From: Sulfuracidifex metallicus DSM 6482 = JCM 9184
Lineage (GTDB): Archaea; Thermoproteota; Thermoprotei_A; Sulfolobales; Sulfolobaceae
DNA: 64,000 bases
Direction of reading: 5' to 3'
NCBI GenBank assembly: GCA_032834875.1
Contig: CP135238.1
Location: forward strand, 1,774,001-1,838,000
The notes beneath the pieces were generated by a model, which worked only from the letters and a program-made list of their open reading frames with translations, was not told the origin of the DNA and did no database searches. Each line of letters begins with the position of its first letter. The stretch's first letter is position 1. A program made the translations under genes and the position numbers. Shown piece after piece: positions 48,106-58,115 of the stretch.

Positions 48106-48445
48106 ATGATATAGTCATATTCGAGTATAAAAAATAACTCATAAACTTATATCACACTACTAGAGTTTTCCACATCAATTCTGAACTGTCTTATTTATTT
48201 CTCTATCTATATGCTCAAAATATGAAGAAGGAATCTGAGTTACTAGTTATTGAAAGTACCCTTGAATAATTAAAATAGAGAATACTGTTGTATCTAACTT
48301 GAATAATATCCAAGGAAACCTCCTATGAATAAAATACATGTTCAACAATATGATAAAATAGATTCGATTACGAGCATAAAAAAATAGAAATGACTCATTA
48401 GAATACCTATTATATTTATTAACTATCTAAAAGCTTGACCTTCTT
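48106..48445. promoter_or_regulatory. Divergent region between the decarboxylase and permease genes
   Basis: AT-rich. TATTTATTAAC near 48413-48423 lies about 25-30 bases upstream of ATG 48446 and is the likely TATA box of the permease operon. No gene was seen. Confidence 0.4.
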
Positions 48446-50068
48446 ATGGGAGAGCAAAACTCTTCAAAAGGTAAAGGTCAAAAATTTTTCGTTAGAGAAA
48501 GCTCAGGACTGATTAGAGAAATATCAGCAACTGATGCATTCTCTATGAACTTCTCCTATTTGGGTCCTGCTGGAGGTGTGGCATACCCATTAACTTTCGC
48601 TCCTCTCTTGATAGGTGCTAGCTGGTTGTTAGCTGGCATAGTCGGTGCCGTTATGATGTTTCCAGTACTGATGATGTATTATTTTCTATCTAAGTTAATC
48701 CCTAGATCTGCAGGAGACTATATTTATATATCAAGGGCTCTGGGTCCTAAATGGGGATTCCTACAAGCACTTTCGAATATTTTTGCATTTGCTACGGGAA
48801 ATCCTATTGTAGCTCAGCTGGAGTTGCCTCTTGCCGTTCAGCCCTCATTGGAGATCTTAGGAGTGTACTTTCACGATCCAGCCTTAATAACCATTGCGAA
48901 CGATTTTTCCTTTAGTAATGAAACGGGGCTTCCTTTTGTAGCTGGAACTATAGTGATATTGACAATATCTTTCTTAGTTTCTATAGCTAGAACTAAGTAT
49001 TTTGCAAGGATAATTACAGCGCTTACAATAGTTCAAATACTTGGAACTGCAGCGATGATAGGAGGTCTATTACTCGTTGCAGGAAGATATTCCCAGGTAT
49101 TTAATAGCGTTTCTACACAGTTTGGCGGACCTACGTATCAGTCACTCTCCTCTATGGCAACGGTTTCTCCTCACATAAACATCGTAACTACCATGGTCTT
49201 AGCCTCAGTTCTAGTAGCGTTTCTTTATGCATATAATAATGCTCCAACATATTTCGGAGGAGAGGTAAAGAGCGCAAAAAGATCAATGTTTTCTGGACTA
49301 GTAATTTCTTATATAATAATAGCCTTTATCTCGGTGATACTTATAGCTCTCCTTCAGTTGGTAGTAGGTGAAGGTTTCTACAATTATACAAGTATAAATG
49401 GCTGGGACTCTCCTAATGGAGTTGGAATCCCTATAGCTACAACTTCACTTTTAAGTTATGTCGCATTACCGTTTCTGAAGAATTTGCCAATCTTAATTCT
49501 AATGATAGCTAGCGCCTTCACATGGTATGTATTATATTCTATCATTCAAACTTCCATACCATCTAGAACTTTATTTGCAATTTCTTTTGACTGGTTGGCT
49601 CCTACGATCTTCTCTAAGGTTAGCGAAAAGCTCAGAACCCCGATAATAGCGATTAGTACAATTTACATTCTAGCTGTGTTCTTTGATATTATGGAAATAT
49701 ACTTCGGTCTAACTATCAGTGCTATAACCTCAACAATCATTTACTTAATGTATCAGTATTTTACAGCTTCTTTGGCAGCAGTTAAGATGGGTAAAAACTC
49801 CCAATTTGGTGCAGGTAAAGAATTGGTTCGCTACGGTATACTTTCAGCATTAATGATAGCCATAACTGTGGCCTTCCTTGTAGGCTATGGAGTTGTTGCA
49901 TATTCTACCTTCGGTAGCGCAATATTTCCAACAAACTTAATTTTAAATATTGGAATAATTGTAGGAATGCCTATAGTAAGCATAGTTGCATATGAGGTGA
50001 TAAGAAGGATAAGATTAAAGCAAGGAATAGATCTGGAAATGACCTTTAAAGAGGTGCCACCAGAATGA
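48446..50068 (+). CDS. APC-superfamily permease, paralogue of the one at 21416
   Basis: 540 residues with about 12-14 helices. The N-terminus (KFFVRESSGLIREISA) and C-terminus (LEMTFKEVPPE) closely resemble those of the permease at 21416 ([16 protein letters not shown] and LIFKEIPPE), so the two are paralogues. PRSAGDYIYISRALGPKWGF fits the APC family. The stop overlaps the M20 hydrolase ATG by four bases. It probably imports an amino acid, an amine or an acylated form that the next enzymes process. Confidence 0.83.
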   Translation: MGEQNSSKGKGQKFFVRESSGLIREISATDAFSMNFSYLGPAGGVAYPLTFAPLLIGASWLLAGIVGAVMMFPVLMMYYFLSKLIPRSAGDYIYISRALGPKWGFLQALSNIFAFATGNPIVAQLELPLAVQPSLEILGVYFHDPALITIANDFSFSNETGLPFVAGTIVILTISFLVSIARTKYFARIITALTIVQILGTAAMIGGLLLVAGRYSQVFNSVSTQFGGPTYQSLSSMATVSPHINIVTTMVLASVLVAFLYAYNNAPTYFGGEVKSAKRSMFSGLVISYIIIAFISVILIALLQLVVGEGFYNYTSINGWDSPNGVGIPIATTSLLSYVALPFLKNLPILILMIASAFTWYVLYSIIQTSIPSRTLFAISFDWLAPTIFSKVSEKLRTPIIAISTIYILAVFFDIMEIYFGLTISAITSTIIYLMYQYFTASLAAVKMGKNSQFGAGKELVRYGILSALMIAITVAFLVGYGVVAYSTFGSAIFPTNLILNIGIIVGMPIVSIVAYEVIRRIRLKQGIDLEMTFKEVPPE

Positions 50069-51195
50069 GAGAAGTCTCATACCTAACATCAGAATTGGTC
50101 AAGTATCCCTCTGTGAGCATGGAGCCATTCTTGAATTCTAAGGGAATAAAAGAGGCATCAGTATTTATAGCAAGTTGGTTGAAGGAGAACGATGTTAAAG
50201 TCCAAGTTTTGGATCTAGACAATGGGTGGCCATCTATAATTGCGGGCGCTACAGATCCAAAAATTCTACTGTTGGGTCATTTCGACGTTGTTCCTCCTGG
50301 AGACGAAAAGGCTTGGAACTTTCCTCCTTTTTCGGGAGAAATTGAAAATGGAAAAGTAATGGGTAGAGGATCAAATGATATGAAGGGAGGGGTAGCAGTA
50401 TTTATGGAGCTATTGAAAGAGTATCCTAACCAATTAGGGATGTTTCTTTCTCCTGACGAGGAAGTAGGATCCCTTCATAGCACGTCGATTTATGTTAATA
50501 AGATAAAGCCTTCATTAGTCCTTGTTAGCGAACCTTCAGGCTCTACTAATTTGGTAGTGGGAGAAAAAGGTATGATCATAGCTAGAATTAATATTGCCGG
50601 AAAGACTGCACATGGCAGTTTGCCTTGGAGGGGAGAAAGTTCTCTGACTAATCTCCTAAACTCACTGGAGAAATTAAAGAACATGCTAAGTAATATGTCA
50701 GTGAAGATACCAGAACCACTTAGGGAGGCATACAACAATAGTCAGCGTATATTTGGAGAAGATACTATTAAAATTACAATTAGTGTGGGAGTTTTAAGCT
50801 CAGGAACTGTACCTACTATGGTTCCAGATCATTCTACAGCGAAGCTTGACATTAGGATACCACATGGAGTAGATATAAATTATGTATCAGAATTAATCAG
50901 AGAAATGGGCTTTGAAGTAGAGTTTTCAACTGAACCTAATTATTATCTTGGAAAATGGGAGGAACTATTCCTAAAATCAGCTCGTGAAGTAGGAAAGAAC
51001 TTGGTAGAGGTTATAGATCCTGCGGATAACGATGGTAGGCTTTTTAGAGCTAGGAACATACCATCACTTTGTTACGGACCTGGAAATGAATTCAATTCTC
51101 ATGTATATAACGAGTTTGTGGAGGAAAGTGAACTTGAGAACACTCTGAACGTATACACCCACTTCATAAAGGGTGCTATCAGTGAAGTTAACTGA
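50065..51195 (+). CDS. M20-family peptidase/deacylase (ArgE/DapE-like)
   Basis: 376 residues. LLLGHFDVVPPGDE and GRGSNDMKGGVAVFMELL carry the metal site, SPDEEVGSLHS the catalytic Glu, and VSEPSGSTNLVVGEKGMI the third ligand region; KTAHGSLPWRGESS starts the dimerisation domain. Family members remove acyl groups from amino acids or cut dipeptides. It is translated together with the upstream permease (ATGA overlap), and overlaps the Rieske gene downstream, so it likely acts on the imported compound. Confidence 0.84.
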   Translation: MREVSYLTSELVKYPSVSMEPFLNSKGIKEASVFIASWLKENDVKVQVLDLDNGWPSIIAGATDPKILLLGHFDVVPPGDEKAWNFPPFSGEIENGKVMGRGSNDMKGGVAVFMELLKEYPNQLGMFLSPDEEVGSLHSTSIYVNKIKPSLVLVSEPSGSTNLVVGEKGMIIARINIAGKTAHGSLPWRGESSLTNLLNSLEKLKNMLSNMSVKIPEPLREAYNNSQRIFGEDTIKITISVGVLSSGTVPTMVPDHSTAKLDIRIPHGVDINYVSELIREMGFEVEFSTEPNYYLGKWEELFLKSAREVGKNLVEVIDPADNDGRLFRARNIPSLCYGPGNEFNSHVYNEFVEESELENTLNVYTHFIKGAISEVN

Positions 51196-52483
51196 TAGAT
51201 TAAAGAAATCTGCAGATTCAATGAACAGAAACTTAGTTCCGTTATGGTTGTTTGCAGACAAAGACATTTATGCGATGGAGAGAACCAAACTCTTCACCAA
51301 GTCATGGATATTTGTGGGTCATACCTCAGAATTCCAAAGATGGGATTATCTACAACGTTACGTGGGAGATATTCCGGTTATCCTGACCAACAAGGACCAC
51401 GTGAGGGGATTCCTCAATTTATGTCCTCACCGTGGAGCTAAAATACTCAGAGAGGACGCTGGAAGAGGTGATATATTTCGTTGTCAGTATCATGGATGGA
51501 CGTTTTCACATAAGGGAAATTTCCTTGGTGCACCGATGCAAAACACAATCTATGGAGAGATGGATACTTCAGATTTCGGTCTTATACCAATTTCGTGCGA
51601 AACATATGAGGGATTAATCTTCTGCTCCATAAAGCCAAAGAAAAACCTTCAGGAGTTCTTAGGCGATGTAAAGTTTTACATAGACATGATAGCTAAGAGG
51701 AGCGATGGATTAGAATTCTCCTCTCCTCAGCGCTGGATAATAAGGGCAAATTGGAAGACCATAGTAGATAATTTCATAGGAGATGCGTGGCACTTTTTGA
51801 CAGCTCATGGATGGCTCAGGGAAGTTGGGGTAGGAATTCAAGACTTGAGACTAACTTCCATTACAGGAGTTATAAGGTTAAAAGGAGGACATGGTGTTCT
51901 GTTCACTGGTCCCTCAAGCGACGATTTCCCTGACATACCTAGACCTTTATTCTATCCCATCTGGTGGCCTAACTTATTAGAAAAGGCAAAGAACAAACTT
52001 TCCAGAGAGGAGTTTATAGTGTGGACTAAGTATGCTACGTACGAAATGTTAGGTCATATATTCCCCAACTTAGCAATAGGAAACGTTGCCTACTCGCCTT
52101 CTGAAAAGGAACCCCCTGTTCCCATATTGGTCTTCAGGGTTTGGAGACCAATATCTAATACAGAAACTGAGATATGGACATGGATGGCATTTGACATTGA
52201 CGAGCCTAACCAACTAAAAACAAAGAGCAGAGAGACATTCCTTAGACTTTTTGGAGCAGGAGGGGCAGTGGAACATGATGACATTGTAATGTGGGAAGGA
52301 ATGACTGAGAACTCTATGAAGCTCTCCCATATGGAAATAGATTTGAAATACTATGGCGGTGCAAGACAATCGGCTTCCTCTTTCGAGGGACTTGGAGATT
52401 TCTTCTACGGAGGCAATTATGAAGGTAATACCATTTCCTTCTTAAAGGAGTACATAAACTACCTCGAGGACGATACGGAATGA
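51173..52483 (+). CDS. Rieske non-haem iron oxygenase, alpha subunit
   Basis: 436 residues. The Rieske [2Fe-2S] site is NLCPHRGAKIL (C84, H86) with FRCQYHGWTFS (C104, H107). The mononuclear iron site is DNFIGDAWHFLTAHG (about 198-212), which holds the two histidines and the bridging aspartate. Such enzymes insert oxygen into aromatic rings or demethylate amines. A beta subunit follows, so it is a two-subunit dioxygenase; the ferredoxin and reductase partners are not adjacent. GTG 51173 is assumed; GTG 51182 and ATG 51221 (MNRNLVPLW) are alternatives, the last without overlap with the M20 gene. Confidence 0.88.
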   Translation: MLSVKLTDRLKKSADSMNRNLVPLWLFADKDIYAMERTKLFTKSWIFVGHTSEFQRWDYLQRYVGDIPVILTNKDHVRGFLNLCPHRGAKILREDAGRGDIFRCQYHGWTFSHKGNFLGAPMQNTIYGEMDTSDFGLIPISCETYEGLIFCSIKPKKNLQEFLGDVKFYIDMIAKRSDGLEFSSPQRWIIRANWKTIVDNFIGDAWHFLTAHGWLREVGVGIQDLRLTSITGVIRLKGGHGVLFTGPSSDDFPDIPRPLFYPIWWPNLLEKAKNKLSREEFIVWTKYATYEMLGHIFPNLAIGNVAYSPSEKEPPVPILVFRVWRPISNTETEIWTWMAFDIDEPNQLKTKSRETFLRLFGAGGAVEHDDIVMWEGMTENSMKLSHMEIDLKYYGGARQSASSFEGLGDFFYGGNYEGNTISFLKEYINYLEDDTE

Positions 52484-52977
52484 TAATAAGTGATGGTTTA
52501 ACTGAAGAAGAAAAGGAGGCTTTAATAAAATTTCTTTATAAAGAAATTTCCTTGTTAGAAGAAGGGAAATGTGAAGAATGGATATCTATGTTAACTGACG
52601 ATGTAAGATATTATATGCCAGTAAGCCTTGTTACAAGAAATGGAGACGTAGATGGAAGCGAAATATCCATTCTTGACGAAAACAAGGAGTCGTTGACAAT
52701 TAAATGCAGGAAGATGAGGACATCTTATAATTGGATAGAGACTCCCCCGTCAAGAATCAGGTTTCATCCCTCTAAAATTTTCCTTATGAAGGAAAATGAA
52801 GAGTTCAAAGTGGAGATCTCTATGTTACTATTCATGGATAGATTGAAAAACAGCCAGATCATATCTTTAGTTAGAAAGGACATTATCTCTATAGTAAACG
52901 GAGAATTCAAGATAAAGTCAAGAGTTTTAGAACTGGACTGCGAAGTACCAAACGTAGTCTTTTCTAGGATAATTTAG
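52480..52977 (+). CDS. Rieske oxygenase, beta subunit (SnoaL/NTF2-like)
   Basis: 165 residues with the NTF2-like cone fold expected of ring-hydroxylating dioxygenase beta subunits: FLYKEISLLEEGKCEEWISML, then TDDVRYYMPVSLVTRNG, TPPSRIRFHPSKIF and VRKDIISIVNGEFKIKSRVLELD. It holds the hexamer together and has no metal. It overlaps the alpha-subunit stop by four bases (ATGA). Confidence 0.85.
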   Translation: MIISDGLTEEEKEALIKFLYKEISLLEEGKCEEWISMLTDDVRYYMPVSLVTRNGDVDGSEISILDENKESLTIKCRKMRTSYNWIETPPSRIRFHPSKIFLMKENEEFKVEISMLLFMDRLKNSQIISLVRKDIISIVNGEFKIKSRVLELDCEVPNVVFSRII

Positions 52978-53076
52978 AAACTACAAAATGAAAAAGAGAC
53001 AAATATTCATAAGACCTTTATCTTAACGTTAAGGGGACAGATGACCCTAATCCGTTTAAGTGAGTCTACTCGTGTC

Positions 53077-54093
53077 TCAGTCCTCCAACTTGGTGCAAGT
53101 TATTCTCTCAAGTTCGGCTCGAAGCCTTATGTTGAGGTCCACTTGGGAGGGAAACACTATGTTGTTAACTATCCGGCGAAACTCGTTAGCCAAGTGATTC
53201 AAGTAAACCATTGCGTAAAGCCTCTTGGAGTCTTTCTCCACTAGAGGTTCGATGTCCTTTAGCATAGGAACTAACTCCTTACAGTTTATACTAACCTCAT
53301 ATTTTTTACAGAAATTATCAGGGTCCTCAATCAATTCCTTTATTGGGTTTATTTTTCCCTCCATTAGATCGGAGATAGGAAAGACCTCATTACACTTTCT
53401 TTTTCCGCACTTACATTCAACAAGAAAATCAAGCTTGTCCAGTACGTCAAAGAAGTCTTCCTGTGATCCAAGTACTTCCTCCCTTAGATACTCCTCCTTT
53501 ATTTCGTCTTTCTCAATATCGTCAATAATGGGAGACTCTATTTCCTTCATTTGGGACTCATCTCCTTTCCCGAAGGTTAACTGAAGTTTCTCCAAATCGT
53601 CTAAGGTCTTACAGCCCTCATCAGAATCGCATATTGACTCTATCATATTGTCTATGAGCTCTGAAAATCTTTCAAATCTTTTAACTTTCATGGACCTCAA
53701 GTCTCTTACTAATCTCGAAAGTCTCTCGGTGAAGGAAGAAAGACCTCCTTCGTCGTCTGATATCTTTGTAAACAAGTTGTGAACGTAAACCATGCACTTC
53801 AAAGGGGTAGAACATTCCTCGTTTAGTCTGTGTCTAAATTCTATCATTTCTTCTATTTCCTTTCCAATGAGGGGTGTGAGGACTTGATGGAGCCTTATGA
53901 TTGAGTCCCTAACTTGAAGACACTCCTGGATAGATGATTCTCCTTGTAATTGTTCAAGCTGAGTTTGAAGTAGCTGAGTTTGCTTCCTGTAGTAATAAAT
54001 GGTGGCAATAAGAGCTGCAGTGGAAACCACAGAGCTTAAACCGGAGGCATAGTTAATGATGCCAGAAAGCGCACTCATGCGAGAAAAACTCAT
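53077..54093 (-). CDS. Hypothetical protein with N-terminal transmembrane helix and coiled coil
   Basis: 338 residues: an N-terminal hydrophobic helix (GLSSVVSTAALIATIYYY), then QTQLLQTQLEQLQGES predicted to coil, followed by a helical cytoplasmic part with many Asp/Glu and two CKCGKRKC-like cysteine clusters (about residues 227-234). No known family. The cysteines could bind zinc. It faces a divergent unknown gene at 54216, with which it shares the promoter region; the pair may work together, but this is only positional. Confidence 0.6.
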   Translation of the reverse strand: MSFSRMSALSGIINYASGLSSVVSTAALIATIYYYRKQTQLLQTQLEQLQGESSIQECLQVRDSIIRLHQVLTPLIGKEIEEMIEFRHRLNEECSTPLKCMVYVHNLFTKISDDEGGLSSFTERLSRLVRDLRSMKVKRFERFSELIDNMIESICDSDEGCKTLDDLEKLQLTFGKGDESQMKEIESPIIDDIEKDEIKEEYLREEVLGSQEDFFDVLDKLDFLVECKCGKRKCNEVFPISDLMEGKINPIKELIEDPDNFCKKYEVSINCKELVPMLKDIEPLVEKDSKRLYAMVYLNHLANEFRRIVNNIVFPSQVDLNIRLRAELERITCTKLED

Positions 54094-54215
54094 TCATGAA
54101 ATTAAGGTTTACCTCTCATGATATCTCTGACAATGTAGACTATTACACTCCCTCAGTTTTAGATCTAAAACTGAAGACGACTTTTTTAAATAAAAAGTAG
54201 GAAATGAAAAAAGAA

Positions 54216-54659
54216 ATGCCTATAAGAGATAAGGAAACTTACGCTAGGATGAGCCTGCGCGACTTCATTATAGCATCATGTAGGCTTGAAAAGGGTGAAT
54301 TAAGGCTTTCAGCCTTTAGAACTTATAAGGCTGAGAGGAGATTGCTCCAATGCTTAGCTATGGTGCACGGAATTCATAATAGAAATACTCCCTGTGCTGT
54401 ACCTAAACACGACATGGAGAGAACAGCATCTCAACTAGAAAAACTCTATCCCGGAATTTTGGAAATGACGAGGAAGGCATTGAAGCTTTTCGACCAATGG
54501 AAGTTATCTAATCCAAGACGCAAAGACATAGTGGAGCTCCTCCTGAAGATAAACTTCTCTTGGATTTCCCAGTTTCTAAATTCTAAGGATATAGAGCAGA
54601 TAAATCAGATTAGGGACAGCTTGCTGAAAAAAGAGAGAAGTGAACATATAGATGTATAA
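54216..54659 (+). CDS. Hypothetical helical protein
   Basis: About 147 residues, strongly helical and basic (RDFIIASCRLEKGELRLSAF, then KAERRLLQCLAMVHGI). I do not recognise the family. A TTTTTTAAATAAAAA box at 54183-54197 lies about 26 bases before ATG 54216, so I choose that rather than ATG 54204, which would be too close to the box. It is divergent from the coiled-coil membrane protein at 53077-54093. Confidence 0.55.
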   Translation: MPIRDKETYARMSLRDFIIASCRLEKGELRLSAFRTYKAERRLLQCLAMVHGIHNRNTPCAVPKHDMERTASQLEKLYPGILEMTRKALKLFDQWKLSNPRRKDIVELLLKINFSWISQFLNSKDIEQINQIRDSLLKKERSEHIDV

Positions 54660-54742
54660 TATTTCGTTTAATTTTTGCTATACAAGAAAAAAAAGCAATA
54701 TATATAAATTAGACATATAAAAGAATACAACTGTTCTCTTTT

Positions 54743-55870
54743 TCATTCACTTAACGCATACATAGCAGATGAATGCTGAGGGATTATTACATATACCTCA
54801 TATATTGGCGAGCTAGTTAATTTAACCAGCAAGGTCGAAGGATAGTCTTCCAAGTTGAACGCCAGAGGAAATCCAGTAAGCGGCACGCCGCAATAGTTTA
54901 CTCCAACGTTTCCATTAGAGGATATCTTTAAATACCATGATCCAGATATTTTAATTAATTGGAAGTTATAAAGCGTCAAACCATTTTCCTGCAGAGGGTC
55001 CTTAACTTGAGTTATCATGTAAGTTGAACTATAAGATTTTCCAGATGGATATATCTGATTCCAGTAAAGGCATCCTTCGTCCTTTGAAATAGAGTTAAGG
55101 TAAAAGTATTCCAAATAATAATTAGGGGAATTGCTAGCTGTTGATAAAACTATACCGAAGTTTGAGTCTGGTGCTCCTTGGAGTGTATAGTAATCTGTCA
55201 CTATATCGAAGCTCAAGTTGGATGGAGGAAACTCATATATCAAAGTAGTATTGGATAGTCCCCCTACGCTAACTCCATTTATGTTATGTAGTTGAGGTTG
55301 AACCCATTTATCATTGTGAAAAGGAAGGGAAAGTAGTTGAGGTAGAACATACTCATAAAATACAGTTGAATTTAAGGAAAGATATTCCAAATCTTTAGTT
55401 ACGGGAGCGTTCAAAGGTGGTTGCGGAACCTTTATGGCCTCTGAGATTCCAGTTACTTCATAATTTGAGGGATCGCTTGGAGGAAATGTTAAATCGCTTA
55501 CGTTATAATCTGCACCTTCATTCGTGACTACAACAAACCAAGGATACCCGCTCTCTAATTTACTTACAGGGATGGGGATGGAAGTAACCGTGAAGTCCTC
55601 GTTAAGGATTTCTCCGTTTGGTAGTATTAAATGTGTTATATACACAGGATTTCCTGAATCCGACATAAGTTCTGGTTGACCATTAGGAGAGTAAATCTCA
55701 GATATAGGACTTGACGATAAAGATTGTAACATAGTTTGCTGTTGTCCTATGAAAATACTTGATTCCTGCCTTTGCACAACGAACACTAAGGTTAAACTTC
55801 CCATCAAAACTATTAGAAGAATTAAAGCGCCTAAGATTCCAGATATTCCTTTTCTCATCATATTGTTCAT
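54743..55870 (-). CDS. Archaeal type IV pilin-like secreted protein
   Basis: 375 residues. The N-terminus RKGISGILGALILLIVLMGSL is a class III (prepilin-type) signal: a short basic start, a likely cut after RKG, and a hydrophobic helix. The remainder is a large beta-rich extracytoplasmic domain with N-X-S/T sites. Pilin-like proteins assemble into pili or bindosomes, or act in adhesion and sugar uptake. No PilD-like peptidase or pilus ATPase gene lies nearby. Confidence 0.65.
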   Translation of the reverse strand: MNNMMRKGISGILGALILLIVLMGSLTLVFVVQRQESSIFIGQQQTMLQSLSSSPISEIYSPNGQPELMSDSGNPVYITHLILPNGEILNEDFTVTSIPIPVSKLESGYPWFVVVTNEGADYNVSDLTFPPSDPSNYEVTGISEAIKVPQPPLNAPVTKDLEYLSLNSTVFYEYVLPQLLSLPFHNDKWVQPQLHNINGVSVGGLSNTTLIYEFPPSNLSFDIVTDYYTLQGAPDSNFGIVLSTASNSPNYYLEYFYLNSISKDEGCLYWNQIYPSGKSYSSTYMITQVKDPLQENGLTLYNFQLIKISGSWYLKISSNGNVGVNYCGVPLTGFPLAFNLEDYPSTLLVKLTSSPIYEVYVIIPQHSSAMYALSE

Positions 55871-56384
55871 AACTAAATATTAGAAGAGAATGAGCAAATT
55901 GAAACTAATTCCGTTAATGATAGTAATAGTCTTTAATCTTTTAATAATAAAATAAGGATTACCAGGAAATGGGATATTGGATCAAAGTTATAGGACGTAA
56001 ACTACCCCTTTACGACGGGTCTCTAGTGAAGTTGATGAATTCACATGGACTTTCAAGTAACATATGCTATTCTGATCTCCTCTCCGTAATGAAAGCAGAA
56101 GCTTGTCCTTCGTGTTAACGCTTAATCACACCTTGGCAAAATGCTAAAACCTAGTGTCGCTACAAGGAAGAATTTTTATATATTTTGATATCATTCGGAC
56201 TCTTGTTCTAGATTAGATCATAGAGAATCGCAATTCTAGATCTGATTTCTTCATTTAAATGACTAGGTTTTATAATTTTTTATTACCACTACATTAAAAA
56301 TAAAACCTCTTTTCTCGATAATCTCCAATTAATATATATATATTATTTATAATAAAATATATCTTTATTGGAGATAAGGAAAAA
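55871..56384. other. Gap containing an IS-end-like hairpin and a possible RNA locus
   Basis: The stretch 55999-56160 is less AT-rich than its surroundings. An ATATATAAAAATTC box (56169-56182, read on the minus strand) precedes it, and its minus-strand 3' end is the GGGGTAGTTTAC hairpin at 55999-56028. This layout could be a 150-170-base non-coding RNA or the right end of a lost IS200/IS605 element. No protein frame covers it. Confidence 0.35.
55999..56028. repeat. IS200/IS605-like end, copy B
   Basis: AAACTACCCC-TTTACGACGGGTCTCTAGTG repeats the 32831-32864 copy with a shorter stem; here the motif is split to show the two shared blocks, AAACTACCCC and ACGGGTCTCTAGTG. On the minus strand it reads CACTAGAGACCC, a loop, then GGGGTAGTTTAC. 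Confidence 0.55.
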
Positions 56385-58115
56385 TCAGTTGTCTTCGTAA
56401 TTCCTGGCTTCAGACGAGTTTGTAATGGAAGTGTAGTTTGGTATTTCCAGTCTGTACTTAGATAGCCTGACTCCCATGAAATGTAACCCCAGCATCGCAA
56501 AGATTACTAAGGGTATATCATATGGAAAAGTTATAACGTCGATTATTCCAAAGGGACCCACATAGGAGAGACCCGTCAGAAGCATTATCAGAAATATTAT
56601 CCAGTAACCTGCTCTCTTCTCATCTGTAGGAAGTTTAGATATTTTAACACTAAGAATTGCAATAAATGTAATCAAAGTCAAGTAAATTGAGGTGAATACG
56701 ATATTGAATCCCGATTGTACTGTAAAGTAAGCTCCAAGTAGTTCAACTACAATACTTGCTACAGTGATAATTCTAGGATACATGGCGAAGATTGAAAGAC
56801 CTAGTATCGAAGCTACGGTTATGTAGAAGAGGGTAGTGAAGCCTGACCAATATATTAACAGTCCAGCTACTATTGTTGAGAGCGGTGCAATTATTTTCCA
56901 TCCTCTCAAACTGTAAGGTCTAGACATCTGAGGGAGTTTGTTCCTGAACACGTGAAGTACAATCCCTCCTGTCACATAAGTTAGGACTGTAGCTAAAGTT
57001 GATATGCTAACTATTGAATACCATGATGGAATGGGCAGGAGAAACAAGGCAGCTGCAATAACTGATACAATCAACGAGATAGAAGGTATTCCTCTAAAGT
57101 TAACTCTTGAAAAGACTGACGGAAGATAACCGTTTACTGCAGAGGCATAAAACGTCCTAGCTGTTGTTCCAGTGTATATTATCCCTGTCCCAGATGGGGA
57201 GAACACTGCATCAAAAGCAAGGATAGAAACCCACACATATGACAAGATTGACGCTTCTTGAAAAAGCGAGATGATTGGAGAGTCACTTATTGACGATGTT
57301 AATAAACCGCTCCAATCTCCGTAGGGTAAACCTGCAACATTCCAATTCAGTGCACCTATAAATCCCAGTTGTAACATGGTGAAGATCAGCATCGCTATGG
57401 CTATAGATGACACCAAGGCAAAGGGTATATCTCTTTGAGGATTTCTTCCTTCTCCGCCGTACTCTATAGCTTGTCTGAAACCCAAATATGAGAAGATTAT
57501 ACCAGATGAAGGTATCGCAAAAAGGATTCCGTCTATTCCTCCTGGACCTGCAAGGTTATTTGGCAAAATGTAGGCGAAGTTACTCTGGTTAAAATCCAGG
57601 AAAAGCAAGATCGAAGTAATAGTAGGGATAAGTAGCTTCCACCAACCCAAACCATGACTTACCCTGCCTAACAGCTTAACTCCGAAATAATTTGCCAAGA
57701 AGAATACAACCAGGAGAACGTAAGTTAAAACTATCCCTGAGGTTGAAAGACCATTGTCGTAAAGTGAGGGGAAAAAATGGGACAAATAAGTAGTAGCAGC
57801 AACAGCCTCTATCGCCACTGTAGAAACTGCTGATATTAAGTAAATCCAAGACATAGTGAAACCAACTAGTCTTCCATGTGTCATATGGGGATACCTTACA
57901 ATTCCTCCTGACGCTGGAATAGAGGATGATACTTCTGCATACGAGAAGGCTATTATAAGCATCATTAAACCGCCCAAAATCCACGCGAAAATAGACGAAG
58001 GACCTGCATAAGCCGCAGCTGCCAAAGGTGCAAATAGCCATCCAGAGCCTATTATACCTCCTAAAGAAAGGTAAGTAAGTTCCCATCTACTTAAATCCCT
58101 TCTTAACCCAGTCAT
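56385..58115 (-). CDS. APC-superfamily amino acid permease (third copy, different subgroup)
   Basis: 576 residues, about 12-14 helices. LSLGGIIGSGWLFAPLAAAAYAG near residue 16 is the family start, followed by YAEVSSSIPASGGIVRYPHMTHG and GFRQAIEYGGEGRNPQRDIP. It lacks the RESSGL and FKE(I/V)PPE ends of the other two permeases, so it belongs to another subgroup, closer to classical amino acid/polyamine antiporters. It stands alone; its substrate is unknown. Confidence 0.82.
   Translation of the reverse strand: MTGLRRDLSRWELTYLSLGGIIGSGWLFAPLAAAAYAGPSSIFAWILGGLMMLIIAFSYAEVSSSIPASGGIVRYPHMTHGRLVGFTMSWIYLISAVSTVAIEAVAATTYLSHFFPSLYDNGLSTSGIVLTYVLLVVFFLANYFGVKLLGRVSHGLGWWKLLIPTITSILLFLDFNQSNFAYILPNNLAGPGGIDGILFAIPSSGIIFSYLGFRQAIEYGGEGRNPQRDIPFALVSSIAIAMLIFTMLQLGFIGALNWNVAGLPYGDWSGLLTSSISDSPIISLFQEASILSYVWVSILAFDAVFSPSGTGIIYTGTTARTFYASAVNGYLPSVFSRVNFRGIPSISLIVSVIAAALFLLPIPSWYSIVSISTLATVLTYVTGGIVLHVFRNKLPQMSRPYSLRGWKIIAPLSTIVAGLLIYWSGFTTLFYITVASILGLSIFAMYPRIITVASIVVELLGAYFTVQSGFNIVFTSIYLTLITFIAILSVKISKLPTDEKRAGYWIIFLIMLLTGLSYVGPFGIIDVITFPYDIPLVIFAMLGLHFMGVRLSKYRLEIPNYTSITNSSEARNYEDN

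Noticed and set aside
53041-53244. 67-residue plus-strand frame
   Set aside because: Antisense to the end of the coiled-coil membrane protein; no independent support.
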